Part shown: one piece after another, positions 32,701 to 45,270 of the stretch
Numbering within the stretch: the first letter of the stretch is position 1
How the letters are laid out: the number at the start of each line of letters is the position of its first letter
DNA from: Theristus sp. LFF4_11
Taxonomy: Eukaryota > Nematoda > Chromadorea > Monhysterida > Xyalidae
DNA length: 64,000 bases
Reading direction: 5' to 3'
NCBI GenBank assembly: GCA_030248135.1
Contig: JASANC010000992.1
Coordinates: 1 to 64,000, forward strand
Notes under the pieces: model-generated
Database searches by the model: none
Seen by the model: only the letters and a program-made list of their open reading frames with translations
What the model was told of the DNA's origin: nothing
Made by a program: the position numbers and the translations under genes

Positions 32701-34577
32701 TTCTGTTGTGGTCACAAGTGACTTTCTTCGTGTGTTTGAGGATTGTGAGATTTCGTGCCGGGACCAAATACGGAAGATAAGGTGATCCGGAGATTTCGTA
32801 TTAACTGGGAGGGAACTCATTTTTCGGCGTTTCACTGTCAAAAATCAAAATTTTGTCTTTCTGCGCTGACCAACTTTGTTGGAAAAGAGAGTCTCACACG
32901 GTTGATGTTACACGTTTCTTACAAGTAGCCATGTGCTGAGACAAGCCGTCTGTCGCTGTGTCCTTGACTGGCACACGTGACGAAGCATATTTATGGTAGT
33001 TTGTCGAGAAGGCTGGTTGCGGCTGGCCGCGAAGAAAAAGAAAAAAATGAATGCTTGTTTTCGTTGGCGATCGTGTTCGTTCGTTTGTGACACGATTCAT
33101 TCCTTTTGAAAGCAATATTTCATCTACCTGCTCCGGACAAAAAAGCGTAGAATTACGCACACCTTTTACATTCACCACACTTCTGCGGATGTCATGAGCT
33201 TTGACCACCGAAGTAGCGCCCAGAGATCATCTGTAGTTGTTGCTCCACTAATGTCGGGAACGTTTCGACGCACCTGATGGTAAACACTCCACTCTCGCTA
33301 AAACCCACCAAAGCACGAACGTTGCGGTTCCAACACTTCGTGGCAATCGTGTTGCTCAAATGACAATTGACAACAAAAAAACGGTCTGTTTTTCGCGTCC
33401 GCTATTTTCTCGAGTCTCTCCAGGGCGGCCTCGACGTGAACGCCCGCGAGTCGCACACGGTCAATCGACTGGCGAACACGGTGCTCGACTTCATCCATCA
33501 GAACACGCTGCTGCAGGACGAACTGAATCGGCGCACGACGCACATCTTCCAGGGGTGCTCGGCGAAAGGCATCGGCGTCGGACTCTGTGTCGGCGGTCGG
33601 TGTCAGGGTAGAGATTTTGTATTGCTTTGCTACAGTCGAAAGCGGCATTCATGAAGCAGCATCTAGTGACGCGTAGTTGTATCAAAACTTGGGGACATTC
33701 ATGTTGTGACCGCACAGCTATGTTAAAACACAGCTGCGCGGGCACTAAATACTGCAACATGAATGCGCCTTTAGCTACGTGTGCAGTGTCACTGCAAATA
33801 CTGCGCCATGGTTGGCGCCTTAAAATTTAGACACCATAATGGCGCAACTGTTTTCAAGGTATATCTTACTCCGCACTCGAACCAGACATAATGCATCTAT
33901 TTAGCTAGTCACGTGGTCTGGTTTCTAAGTTGGCTTGGCATGGACAGGAAGATCTGACTCCTCCTACAAACTCAACTTCGTCACACCCTCCTGTCAAACT
34001 CCGCTCAAACGTACACCAAACAAACCAGTAGCAAAACTCACTTTCAATCACACACACGCAGGCGCCTCAATGGGCGCCACATACGCGTACGCACTCAGCC
34101 GGGGCAACGCGTCGCTGTTCCTGGCGACCGTCTGGCGTGTCGTGCTGCCTCGGGCGCTGTTCATCTCGCTGTGCGCCGCCGTGCTGACGCAGTACTGGTG
34201 CATGGACGGACGTGCGAACCAGTTTCTGCAGCGTCGCAGCTTCGACGAATCGCCGTCGTCGTCGTCGGAGTTCCAGCGCGGTTCTACGGCTCCACCTCCG
34301 TCTTCGTCGACGTTTCCACCACCGTCGCCGCAGTCGGCTGACCTACAATCGTCTGATGTGTATTCGGCGGTCAGTTGGGACGACTTTTTTCTCTCAACTT
34401 GCTCGCTGGCTTTACTTGCGGTGTCGCAAGTCCTGTACGTGCAGCCACGGTGTACGTTTGTTTTTGTGCTTCCAGGACCTTCAATCCCCGCCAGCCATTG
34501 GTGCGTCTGAGTTCTACCAGCCGCCTCCGGCCGAGGCGTCGCTCTCAGCAGAAAGCATCGATTTTCGTCGACTTTGA
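29727..34577 (+). CDS. Four-helix-type membrane protein, paralogue 2 of a tandem pair (six exons)
   Basis: Exons 29727-30026, 30612-30832, 31333-31423, 33424-33607, 34062-34369 and 34476-34577; phases 0,2,0,1,0; 401 residues. The first ~100 residues are Gly/Gln/Pro-rich and probably disordered. Then LDERARIIRAAERVM leads to a hairpin (ALTLGAWPFGTVGYFLP, VALPLCGMASGAVFGFSLVG), an amphipathic stretch (NRLANTVLDFIHQNTLLQDE) and a second hairpin (GIGVGLCVGG..., VVLPRALFISLCAAVLTQYWC). The C-terminus is Ser/Pro-rich, ending IDFRRL. Exon number and all five intron phases equal those of the gene upstream. Family not recognised; four hydrophobic segments and no signal peptide suggest an organellar or endomembrane protein. 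The cluster position beside an OCIA-like gene may mean common descent. Confidence 0.62.
30338..30565 (+). mobile_element. TGACGTCA-MITE, copy 3
   Basis: Forward copy in intron 1 of paralogue 2; left end ACACGTGTCCGGACTAAAATG, right end GACGTCATTTCAGTGGGACACG. Confidence 0.82.
30846..31047. mobile_element. Harbinger-like ACGT MITE, copy 2
   Basis: 202 bp, termini AGGCCCGTTTATACC / GGTATAAACGGGCCT, with TTA on both flanks (30843-30845, 31048-31050). It begins 13 bp after the exon 2 donor of paralogue 2. Confidence 0.85.
31058..31226. mobile_element. TA-flanked MITE, copy with clear ends
   Basis: 169 bp between TA dinucleotides at 31056-31057 and 31227-31228; ends CAGTCTAACTC and (reverse-complemented) CAGTCCACCTGG. 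Only ~8 bp separate it from the preceding Harbinger-like element. Confidence 0.75.
31585..31738 (+). repeat. 15 bp minisatellite (CATTTCCGGCCCACT)
   Basis: About ten tandem 15 bp units with small variants (CATTACCGGCCC, CATTTGCGTCCC). A matching array in the opposite orientation lies at 32480-32630 in the same intron. Confidence 0.92.
31975..32040 (+). repeat. (TTAGGA)n-type interstitial repeat
   Basis: GGCTTAGGATTAGGATTAGG... preceded by 'CACCTTATCAAAAAGGCTTG', the same context as the copies at 16915 and 21021. Confidence 0.78.
32478..32632 (-). repeat. 15 bp minisatellite, inverted partner
   Basis: GGGCCGGAAATGAGT-type units, the reverse complement of the array at 31585-31738. The pair delimits a ~1.05 kb segment in intron 3 of paralogue 2 and could be subterminal repeats of one transposable element. 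Confidence 0.9.
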
Positions 34578-37036
34578 GTTTCCTTTTCAATAGTGATCGA
34601 CGGCGATATTTGTTGTTCCGTAAATGGTGCATTTTTGGTTTTTGATTGATATGTTCACATATTGCCAAAGAACATGCACTGGCAATTGATTTTTTTCTTA
34701 TTCCTCCCTCACACCCGGTATAGTTTTCATTTTCGACACATGCGGTGTGGTCGTTTTTCTGGTTCAGCGACTCAGTGTACGCCTGTAGACCGTAAATTAG
34801 TTTCGAGCTTGACGCGGCGATTCAAAATCGCCGCTCAGTGACCTTGAGATGTTTCGGTTTTCTTCGCCATACTAGTGCTGTTTCATAACCAAACATTGGT
34901 GTTTCGTTCGTTTCATTGTTTCATTGCTTCATTTTCTGTATATGTAGTTAGTTTGCCAATTTTTCTGGCAATCTGTGAAGTATTAAAAGTATCTTACCCA
35001 CAATTAAAATAAAAGCCCAGGTCAAAAAATTTGCTCATTCTAGAGATCGGACCGAGATCACACACTGCGTCTTTGCTGTTCGCATTTGCTTCAGACAATA
35101 TCATAATCAAATTCTCCAGGTATCAGCCTTGGCATCTCTAACTCAGCAGTTTGACAGAGTTTGTTGCTCCCAATTTGATTTCTGACTGTGCAACAAAATC
35201 CCTCACCATTTTCCGAGATTTACGTTGATCGCGTGGTCGTTGTTATTAGAGCGGCTTCAGAAGTCGCTGTGGTAAAGACACCAACTGTATGACAGGACAG
35301 GTGACCCGGGCAAACGCCGCGACAAGTCGATGCCGCGCGGTCAAGCGGGTGCCGTGTGGCGGGAGGTCGCAATGAGCAGTTGCGCAACCACCTGTACCCA
35401 TAATTCCCAGCAGGTGCGCGCACCATGTTACCGCAATGCGTTCGCCAGTCCAAAACCGGCACATTCTGAGAGCGCGCAAGCATGCAACGTTTCTTGCATG
35501 TTTTCATCAGCGATACAAACTATGCACGATCGCAGTAACAAAATCACGTGCCGGTCCTTGGTTGATATATTAGTTGGAAACCTCCTCACTTTCGAATGGG
35601 TTCGGTCGTGTACTTAGAATATTCGGGGCTGGGCCAGCACATAACATTCGCATGTGTGTGTATGTGTACGGTTCCCGAGAGGCGCTTTTCGCTCTCTGCT
35701 TACACGCTGGACCTTCAACTTACTTATACTTTCATTCTCATATGTTTCTCCCCGCTCACATATGTTTTTTATAGCTTTCAGTAAGTCCGCAACGTTGTGC
35801 GATGTCACAGTGACTCTGCCATTTTTTTGCTTTTTGGTGTCCAAAGTTAGCCGTGTATTGAAAATGTGCATGAGCACATACAGTATGTATGCAACTGCTC
35901 TTTCATCTCTGTATGCTGCTCTGCTCTTGCATATATTGCATTTCAGTGGGTTCGGGCGGGTATTATCGGGTTCCAAAAGATGCATCGCGCGCAAAAGCAT
36001 ATGGAAATTCATAACCTCGCATCCTTTTGTTGGGAAACTGTGTGGACTGAAAAAGCGAGATGTTTTGAGAACATGATGGATATACACCACAGAAAAAACC
36101 AGTCGGATTGAATCTTTTATTCACGACACTTGAACCGACAGAATATGCCCTTGTAACCTCTGTATTTGCTCCATGAAATAAACAGAATTGTGTTTTAGTG
36201 CAGAATAAAAGAGCCAAATGCTGTGTGTGTTTTTTGTTAGGCGTGCTCAAGTAGTGGCAATGGTCGTTAAAGTTGTTTTTCCGAATGTTTGAGTTTGAGC
36301 AAAAAATCTGCGCCAGAGCAGCAGATACCGCAAACTGGAGTTTTTTGCAACACCCTGTGACGTCTCTGAATAATACAGAGCACTCTTGGTTTTCAACCTG
36401 AATCTGCAAAGGTCTAATCTGCGCAAATTTCAACTGTGTACAAAATCAACCCAAACACCACAAAACGCACAGAATTTCCCATTCCGGAACAACTCAGTGC
36501 CCTCAGAACGACCATGGTCGTCAGAAGCGAAATTCAGAGCTGTAATTTGAGTTTGAATTGCGATTTTTTATTACCGCCCACGGTGATGGTGTGTATGTGT
36601 GGTGTTTCAAAAATGTGTCCAGTCTAGAAGCGAAAAGCCACTGAATAAAATGCTGGTGCAGTTTCAAAACGACTGCTTCACCGTTAGATCTTCATGCTAT
36701 TTCGAAAATGTTGAAACAACATGCATATTGAAGAAAACATTCATGTACAGTATGATAGTGGATTTTTCAAACAAACCATTATTTTTTCCATTCAACCGAA
36801 CTCGGTATATGTTCACATTTGGTGTTTGATCGAATCTCATAAATTTCTCTCGCAACAGAAGAAATTTACTGGGCGGAAGAAACAGCGAAAAATAATTTGC
36901 ATTCGTGCTAGTCTAAAAAACACCATTTTTTAGTACTTTTTTATTAGTGTCGATTCATTGTGTTCCTGCCTGTGCTACTGCCGCAAGTCGAGCATGAAAT
37001 TCAACATATCATTCGATTATTTTCCGCCTGGATATA

Positions 37037-37196
37037 CAGTCTGTCTGTAAATTATATGCAGCTAGCTGATTGGTTGGTTGCACACATGCACCATGTGATG
37101 CGTGCATTCTGCACAGGCATAATGGGGGAGGCAGAGTCTGACTTGCACGTTCAATCAATCAGCTAAGTTGTATATATAAATTTTACAAATGGACTG
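37037..37196. mobile_element. TA-flanked MITE, another copy
   Basis: Ends CAGTCTGTCTGTAAATTATA and TTTTACAAATGGACTG with TA on both sides; the internal 'TGATGCGTGCATTCTGCACAGGCATAAT' matches the family. Confidence 0.72.
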
Positions 37197-39353
37197 TATT
37201 TACACACACTAAACACCATACAACGTTGAAACGAACTACAAGCGCGCGCGCTTCCTGCTTGTTTTTCCGGCGCCCGGTGTTTCGGCACACCAGTAGATAG
37301 AGTTTTGGAGTTCAGAGGCACAACTGAAAATAGTGGTTTGTAGTGTGTGGCGCATTGTTTGTTTGTTTGTTTGTTTGTTTGTACAAGTGCAACTCGTTCT
37401 ACTACTGACTGTTCAATAGTGCGCGCTCCCGCATTTTCGTCTTGTCAGCGCGCTCCAGCGCTAAGTTGGCCGCACCAATCAGCCTAGCAGCCATATGCAG
37501 AGTGGCATTTGGGCAGCTGCTCTCACACAGTGCTGCCGTATGATCGGTCGACAAATGGGTTGAGTTGATATTGTCGTTTTCGCCATTGGTTAATTTGGTA
37601 GTACAGTTTGGCAAATAAACATTTTTTTGCTGATAAAAGAGCGTTTGAAACTCCGATGACTAATCACTCGCTCACAATAACGTACACTGCATAATGTTGC
37701 ACAGCCAGAAACAAAACAAGTGCGTGGTCTTCAAACTGAGACTTCACCATTACGACTTGTTGAGTGCGTGGCATGTGTTGTGCTACATATTATATAAATT
37801 ACGTTGTTCGACAAACATGTGCAAATTATAGCAAATTATAAAGCGCGTTTGCCAATTTTCAAGACCAAACAAAATCCAAAGCTTGCTGTGTGGCATGAGC
37901 GATACCTGCCATCCCCTCAAAGTACATACATGCCCGTTCACAATACAAATCGTGCATATATAACACTTACATGGTTCACTGGGCGCACACACTTTCTCAG
38001 CAACATGAAAGAGCAATGCAAAATATATATTGAAATGCACACACACAGACACACGCACAGTGTACACACACAGACATTGCAGATGCACACAATGCTTTCG
38101 CGCAAAAGCAAAGCAAAAGCTTGAAAGCACTTTTCAGTTGAAATCTGGAGTAGTGTGCATTCTTCGTGGCATATGCCTGCTAGTTTCGGCGCAGCCACTC
38201 TCTGCCCGGTTTTTCTATGGTTTATTTCCCTCAGTACGCGCGATCTTTTGGTGCTCTGGGCTTGTTTGCCGGACGCTGACACATGCACGCGTTTGCGCGC
38301 ATTTATGCCGCAACAGCAACAACAACAACAGTTGTCATTGTATTTTGTAGTTTTGTGTGTTTCTGTTTGTTAGCTAGCCACTGTTGTTGTTGCATTGTCT
38401 GGACACTTGCTCTGTTTGTTTTGGAGTCCTTCGGAGTTGTGTCTGTGTGTGTATGGTTGTTTTTTGTGCACATGTTTTCTGGGGCGCATCATCATGCGTT
38501 CTCGATGAGAACATCCGGTGAACAAACAAATCACTTGACAAATTTGTTCAGCAGCCACGGGGCAGCTGAACAAAATCGTGAAAAAATGTCGAAATTTGTT
38601 CAGTAGACGTTCTCAACAATGCTTAATGCAGTTTTTTTGCTTCATGAATGTGAACACTGAAGTGCCGCTGCATGAACTGATGCTGACGCTTCATGCTACA
38701 TGAATGGCGCTTTAGCATTCTGATGTGGTGACTCTGAGCGTGGTAGACCGCTCCGCTTTTTTTCTTGCACGGTCATTTTTTTGGTTGCAAAAATAAGATT
38801 CTGGACATCACATCATTTTTTGCGTGAATGCTTTTAGTTTTTTTGTGTCCACATTCTTTTATCAGGAGAATAAAGTATCCGTGTTTTTTTGCACGATCTT
38901 CGCCAAATTCAATTTCCATTTTTACCGCGCATATAAAAGACTGTTGCATTTTTCCACACATAATGTGCACGCATGAATTTGTGTGAGTGTATACCCTTGT
39001 GCCTTCATAATGTAAGTTTGTAAAAATGGTACACAAACAATAATTTCCTGAATATGCTACCATACAATGGTCTCTTTCCTGAAGTTCAAAACCGTACAAT
39101 ACGTGCGGTGCTTGCCTGTCAGAGGAAAAAAGCGCTGTTTGAACATATCATTATAACAAGTAAAAAAACGAGTTATAACTCACTGTTATTTTTTATCACT
39201 TTCAGGGGTACAGGAGAGCTTCAGTTATCCCCGCTGGCTGCTTTTTTCTGAACTGAGTGACCGAGAAAAAAACTTTCTTTGCACTTGAAAAAAACAAATT
39301 TTCGTGTTGAGCAGCACAAAATTAGCAGTCATGTAACGAGCGTTGATTAGTCA

Positions 39354-39532
39354 GTGTCACGCAGACCCCGCCCGATGTTGTGGTGTACCACGGAGCGCGG
39401 CCCGCAAACCGGGCGCTGCAATTGAAGCCCCGTGGAAAGTGTACAATAGTGTGGAGCTAGTATGTAAAAAAAATGCTGTCATTGCCCGCGCGTGGTACAC
39501 CACGGCATTGCGCGGGTCTGGGTGTCACACAC
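39354..39532. mobile_element. ~180 bp TIR element
   Basis: GTGTCACGCAGACCCCGCCC...GTGGTGTACCACG at the left is mirrored by CGTGGTACACCACGGCATTGCGCGGGTCTGGGTGTCAC at the right. No coding; single copy in the window; TSD unclear. Confidence 0.65.
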
Positions 39533-40157
39533 ACGCAGCTTCGTAATATGTTATCATTTTCTTTTGTTGTTGCACTTGCGAGTTTCCAGTTCCAACTGAA
39601 GTTGCCAGCACGTGTTTTTTATTAGTCGTCTTCGGCTTGTTTCCGCTTTTGTAGCATAACATTTCCGGTGCCTAATTTCAGGCGTAATTGATAGCGTCAT
39701 GCTCATGCTCACTTGGAGTATGTAGTTTGTCTGAATAATTCTCTCAGCATCGGAATCGAAATACGGACTTTATTGGCAGTGGAAATTAAAAGCATAACGG
39801 GCAATTGGTGAAAATAAATTTACTTACTTGTTGAAATCAACTGCATCGATTGACAACACTGAAAATGCGGTAGTAAATTGGCAACACGTGAACAATCGTG
39901 TGCGTGTGTCCGTGTGTGTCTGCTTGACATTCCACTCCAACCGCAGTTTGGTTGGGCAACTTGAGGCAATTCCGCTCGCCGACCCGTCGCCAGCCAGTTT
40001 CCTGCCAATTCCTAAAATTCCGATAGACATTATATTGACTGAACTAATATAACATGGTGTCAAAGAGCATATACGACGGCGACGCAACGAAATAACTGGC
40101 AGGAAAACTGAAATCTGAAATACCCAAAAACAAACAAAGACAAAACGCGCTTTGTGA

Positions 40158-41782
40158 ATGGGTAAATTCCGGGACGCCGTTCAGGTGGTCATTCGATTGA
40201 TTCGTCGGAAAAAGGAGCAACCGGACCTGAACGATGCCAGCTATCGCGAGGCGCCCTTCCTGGATGAAGTCTGGTGGAGTCCGAATGAGGACGAGGTATA
40301 GGTGTTTGTTTGGAACCTGTCACTTTTGTTTCGCAGAATACAGGGCTCGCGAGAAAAAGAACTCGGCAAGACAACATACATACTCAGCGACAAATGGGAT
40401 GCTTGACTTTTACCAATAAACCGATACAATTGTTTTTAAGCAGCGTTCATATTTCGTGACGCCTAACTGCGGATGTTTCAACATGGCTACGCGTCACTAC
40501 AGTCCAACTTTTTCGATACTCTTTCTTGAAGATTCCGGTCTTCTCGAGCCCATTTACGTCCAATAAAGATCCAATATGTCCGTTTCACCGCATATTGCGC
40601 ACAGGTGGCATTGATCCGGCACACATGGCCGGCCGACGAAGACGTCCAGGTACGTCTCGGTCAGGAGATACTCGGCTACATCCTCGAACGCTCAAAAACA
40701 CACAAACTCTTATTCGGCGAGATCGCCAAGCACGGCAAAAAGTGGCGTCAATCGGTGGCGTTCCACCGGCAAGCGACCAAATTCAACGAGACGATCGACT
40801 TCGCCGTCGAGAATCTGTCGAGGCCTCGTAAGGTCGAGCGATTCCTGTTTGACATCGGTGCTGCACACTGCCGACTGTTGCCGATCGGATTCAAGGTTGG
40901 CGTTTTTTTGCTGGTGGTGGGCGACGCTTTTCAACTAACGTAACGCGTGGCGTCAATATGGCGTAACGTGCGTCGTTATGTGTGGCGTAATGTGTGGCGC
41001 AATATGTGGCGTAATGTGTGGCGTAACGTGTGGCATAACGGGTGGCATAACGTGTGGCATAACGTGTGGCATAACGTGTGGCATAACGTGTGGCGTAACG
41101 TGTGGCGTAACGTGTGACGTAACGTGTGGCGTAGCGTGTGGCGTAGTGTGTGACGTAATGTGTGGCGTAATTGTGTGGCGTAATGTGTGGCGTGCCGTAA
41201 TTGTGTGGCATAACGTGTGGCATAACGTGTGGCGTAACGTGTGGCATAACGTGTGGCATAACGTGTGGCGTAACGTGTGGCGTAACGTGTGACGTAACGT
41301 GTGGCGTAACGTGTGGCATAACGTGTGGCATAGCGTATGGCGTAATGTGTGACGTAACGTGTGGCGTAACGCGCGATGTAAATCTTGGCGCAACGTGTGG
41401 TGCTCTGTATGATGTGAAAGACGTGACAAACACTCTGTGTACACACACACACACACACACAGAGTGTTTGTCACGTCTTTCATTTCATATTCATTTCAAC
41501 AAAAAAAACGCAACCGCCAAAATCCATGCATCGCATGAGACGCAGGTGATTCACTGGGAACTCTGGAAGCCGGCCGTGATGCACTCGATGCAGCGCTACG
41601 TGACCGGCTCGCGGTTTCCGGAGATGTCCGACGAGGATCGCCGGTTCGTGTTGACTTTATGGGGCCACGTGGCCGTCTATATCACGCGCAAGATGTTCCT
41701 CGGCTTCTGCGACGCGTTTGCTGTGCTGGACTCGTATCTCGAGCGGACTGGCTATGACGTCAGCGCGATACACAACTCGTGA
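40158..41782 (+). CDS. Globin (three exons)
   Basis: Exons 40158-40295, 40605-40895 and 41546-41782, all phase 0, give 221 residues. After a ~45-residue N-terminal extension the globin fold starts with helix A (VALIRHTWPADEDVQVRLGQ). The E helix (RQATKFNETIDFAVENL) aligns with the neuroglobin E helix so that the distal E7 position is Gln; the proximal F8 His lies in DIGAAHCRLLPIGFK. Helices G and H are in exon 3 (ELWKPAVMHSM..., FVLTLWGHVAVYITRKMFLG). A Gln at E7 is common in nematode haem globins; the protein should bind O2 or act in redox or NO chemistry. No signal peptide, so it is intracellular. The start could instead lie upstream if exon 1 begins at the internal CAG|GTGGTC. Confidence 0.85.
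40941..41400 (+). repeat. 12 bp minisatellite (GTGTGGCGTAAC / GTGTGGCATAAC)
   Basis: Roughly 38 tandem 11-13 bp units fill most of globin intron 2. They produce long repetitive frames on both strands (about 190 codons), which are artefacts. Confidence 0.95.
41414..41483. repeat. Near-perfect palindrome flanking the globin-intron minisatellite
   Basis: ATGAAAGACGTGACAAACAC-type arms of ~27 bp face each other across a (CA)n loop: GTGAAAGACGTGACAAACAC ... GTGTTTGTCACGTCTTTCAT. It could form a stable hairpin in DNA or pre-mRNA. Confidence 0.9.
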
Positions 41783-44700
41783 TGCATGTACATAATGATG
41801 ATGAGCTTGCAGAGCGATCGTGTCTGTCCTGTAGTCGTGCTGAAGACGGAGCACTCGGTCTATTCAACACAGTAAAGCGGCATTCATGAAGTAAGTAACA
41901 GCACAGCGACGCGTCACCAACTAGTGCTTCATGAATGCCGCTTAATTTTACACAGTAAATACGGGAGACAATTCTCAATTATTCTCATTTTTGTTTCAAC
42001 TAGTTTTAGAGTCTGTCAACGGCTGGAATTGTTCAGAGTGACAAAGAAATTTGGAAAAAAGAGAAACTTCAGTTTGTGCTCGTTTGCGTTTTATTTTTGC
42101 AGTGTCACCAACAAACACGCACGCACGCTGCTAGAAAACAGCACTGTACACATTCGATAGTCAAATAGCGTGCCTGTGTGTTTGCTTGTGTATTGTGCGA
42201 TATTACTGTGTTATAAAGCGGGTGCTCGGTCTTCACACTAGGACTTCATCACTGAAAAAAATAAGTCAACAAATCAGTGCAATACTGAGAAAACAACGCA
42301 CCAGCCAACCTTTTCACTTTCACGTAACGTGCTGAGAGAAAGATTCGACAAACTGTTGAGTGACCACTGGCTTCGAAACATACCGTAAAGTCTTGCATAT
42401 AAGGTCTCCTTATATAAATTTTAAAATCAAAAACATATGTGATTGTTCTTATGAAAGTAGCTTCTGGATATTTGTTTGTTGAATAAGAAGCAGTGCACGC
42501 TGCTTCCACAAAAAAAACTGTTTTTTTTTCACCTAACACGTGAAACGTTGCGTAAATCGTCATTGTATTGTCATTGCAGCGTATTGCATTCGTATCGAAC
42601 ATAAGATACCCAGGAGCTCACGGTGGAACCTCGTTTTGCATTTTGTTGACTTCTTTTCTCAGCGATTGTTTTCAAGGATGCTGCTTTTGATGTCTTTTAC
42701 TCCTGCTGTTTTTCTCCCGAGGTTTCTGAACAAGACTGATTACTGATGACAGTGCAAGAGTCAAATCAAGCATGGTTCTTATCCAGTTCTCACAAAAACA
42801 ACACTAACGATGTCCAAACTCAACTGATTTTTTGCTGTGAATAATGCGAAAAAGTGTGCGATTCATGAATCATAATGCAGTTTCGTTTTTTTCTGTTATC
42901 GGTTCCGCAGTCCGCACACATGTTTGCCTGATCTTCCGCATGCAATATCTTGATTTTGCTCCGAAAGAATGTTTTTTTCGCTGTCGACTGATTTTCGACT
43001 TCTTTTTGGTGTTTTAGTAATGTTTCATACACACAGCTGTTGTAAATTTCCTGATTTTTTTCTTTTAAACTAGTGTTATTTTTTTACGTTTTTCTGGATC
43101 TTCGCAATTTTGTTTTGCAGTCAGGTCACGCCAAGTTTACAGTTTGATTTGCCTCAATTTTTTGATTTCCATTTGTGTCAATCATTTCGAAATTCGAACG
43201 GTTGGTTAGTCCAACACTTTATTGTGAGCCCGTCATGATTGGATTACTGAATATCATTTTAAAAGTTGTAAGACGCATGTTGATGCGTTTTCTGGCGGTA
43301 CACATTTTTTTGTTCTTGGTGGATTATAATAGCCTGTTTCTTAGTATCAAAAGAAGTTTCAGTAATTCAGATGAGAAATTTCAACCAATCAGGGATATTT
43401 GTTTGATATCAATAACATGGAACTAGTTATTTGATTGAAATATTCTGCGGTCTAAAAAACAGGTTTCACCAAGAGCATTGAAAAGGTGTCCTTATGTTGC
43501 TAAATTGTCATTTTAATTTGGGTATCATATGCGTGGAAACAATTCGCTGCAAGAAAATAATAAAAAATAGCCAAATTTTCGAAACGGTAAAGAATTTTAT
43601 GTTCGAATGCGGTTAGAAAACAAATTCTTTTCAAAGTCATACTTTTCATTCTTTTTTGTCTCAGTGAAAGAACAAAGCTGCTTCTAGTTTCGGGGTAGTT
43701 TCCGTCATAATTGAATTTGCAATGGATTTCATTTTCATTCACGCGAAAAAAACTTGTCTCAGCGTCCGTTTAAGGCGATTTTGAAATCACCATCACAGAA
43801 AATTTCAGCTCTAAAATCACTCGTTTTATTTTTCACGAAACTTGGGGACCAAAATCAAATCAATCCTGAATAAAAATCAATCAAAACTAAAATCGACGCG
43901 ACACTGAATCAGACATATACGCATTTGAAATCAGCAATCTGCAAAAAAGCAGAACAACGAAAGAAGATTTCACACAACATCGCGTAAAACTGAAAGTTCA
44001 GAGTTGCAAAAATCCACGTTTTTCCTCTCACGAAAAAATGTGACGGTTCGTAAAATTCGATTCAGGTTCAACCTAAACTTCCATATCGTTACAAGCATGA
44101 AAAAAGCTAAAAGTCCACCAACCAAGCGCAAATAGGTTTTTGTTTCATTTTCAACAACAGAAACAAGCTAGATCCTTCAACATGGTTAACCATATGAATT
44201 AACAAAATAGATAACTTTTCGGACTGAAAACGAAACTGTTCAACTTGTTTCTAAGAAACACAACAGTGGTGAAGAAACAACAAAGATACATTGTGCAAAC
44301 CAGAAAATCACAATTCACAAATACAGGAAAAAAACATAGCACGGTGCTTGGATCATAGCTTTAAAATGCGAGAAACAATAAGTTAAAAAAAGCAACCAAC
44401 CCCCACAGAAAACGTCTTGTAGGAAATCAGCAATAAAAACAAACAACAGTTTGAGAACACGCAAAATCCGGTAAAAAACCATTCAAACAGAAAAAATGCG
44501 AAAACACGGGGGACTCAATCCGCATATCAAAAAAACGGAGGTGAAAACGACTAATTACTTTTCAACAAAACCAAGCCTTTTCTAAAACTCGAGCACAATT
44601 CAAGTCATTTGATTTCACCGGCGGTGGTGCAACAACAACAAAAACAAATACACCGAACCAAACAACTATAGAACATCAACAGCCATCAGGCATAAAGTCA

Positions 44701-44983
44701 CATTGATGCGAGAGACGTAGACACGTTGATGATGACATGAATGCGCGATTGTGCGAAACGTGACGCACTATTTTTTAAGCACACCACCGTTCATGCCGAC
44801 GTCACTGATCGTACGCAGACGTTTTGTTTACATGAACGGCCGCTTTACAACATCAACACCTACAAAAGTATGCAATCTTCTCGAATCCAGCACCGTTTCA
44901 AACCGATTCATCATCGTCATTCCAATCAATCACTCAATGATCAAGCGTTTTTCACACAGAGCCCCATCCACGCGACCACCCAA
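41783..44983. other. Region between globin and PIAS, both 3' ends
   Basis: The genes converge here. It contains a 67 bp hairpin MITE (41876-41942), then AT-rich sequence with no conserved exon. The part just below 44984 is the probable PIAS 3' UTR (T-rich on the minus strand), with an AATAAA on the minus strand near 43825. Confidence 0.5.
41876..41942. mobile_element. Hairpin MITE, 67 bp, TAA target
   Basis: AGCGGCATTCATGAAG ... CTTCATGAATGCCGCT, with TAA directly outside both ends. Confidence 0.8.
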
Positions 44984-45222
44984 TTACTGCTGATGCAGTC
45001 TGAACGCCGTCTGCGGCAGGTTACAGCGGTTCAACAGCTCCTCCATGTTCTTCTGTATCTGTCCGTTCCAGGAGGCCTGCACGCGAGCGGCCTGCGCGCG
45101 CGCCTGTCTGATCTGATCGGAACGGCTGAGCGACGAGCACGGCGACGACGTTGAACTGGTCACTGATGGCTGCTGCTGATGATGGGGCTGATGGGCGTAG
45201 TTGGCTGATGAGGTTGATGTGA

Positions 45223-45270
<48 letters not shown>

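Larger units (their letters stand above)
34578..40157. other. Intergenic region between paralogue 2 and the globin gene
   Basis: No supportable exon. It contains an AATAAA at 35008-35013, a 'GACGCGGCGATTCAAAA' repeat relative near 34740-34860, a TA MITE (37037-37196), a (GTTT)n tract (37358-37385), CA-rich and CAACAA tracts (38035-38340), a hairpin-MITE relative (38600-38720) and a TIR element (39354-39532). Open frames here lack conserved motifs. Confidence 0.55.

Noticed and set aside
40891..41483. Long repetitive frames (up to ~190 codons) on both strands
   Set aside because: All come from the 12 bp minisatellite in the globin intron; every frame is open because the unit lacks stops.
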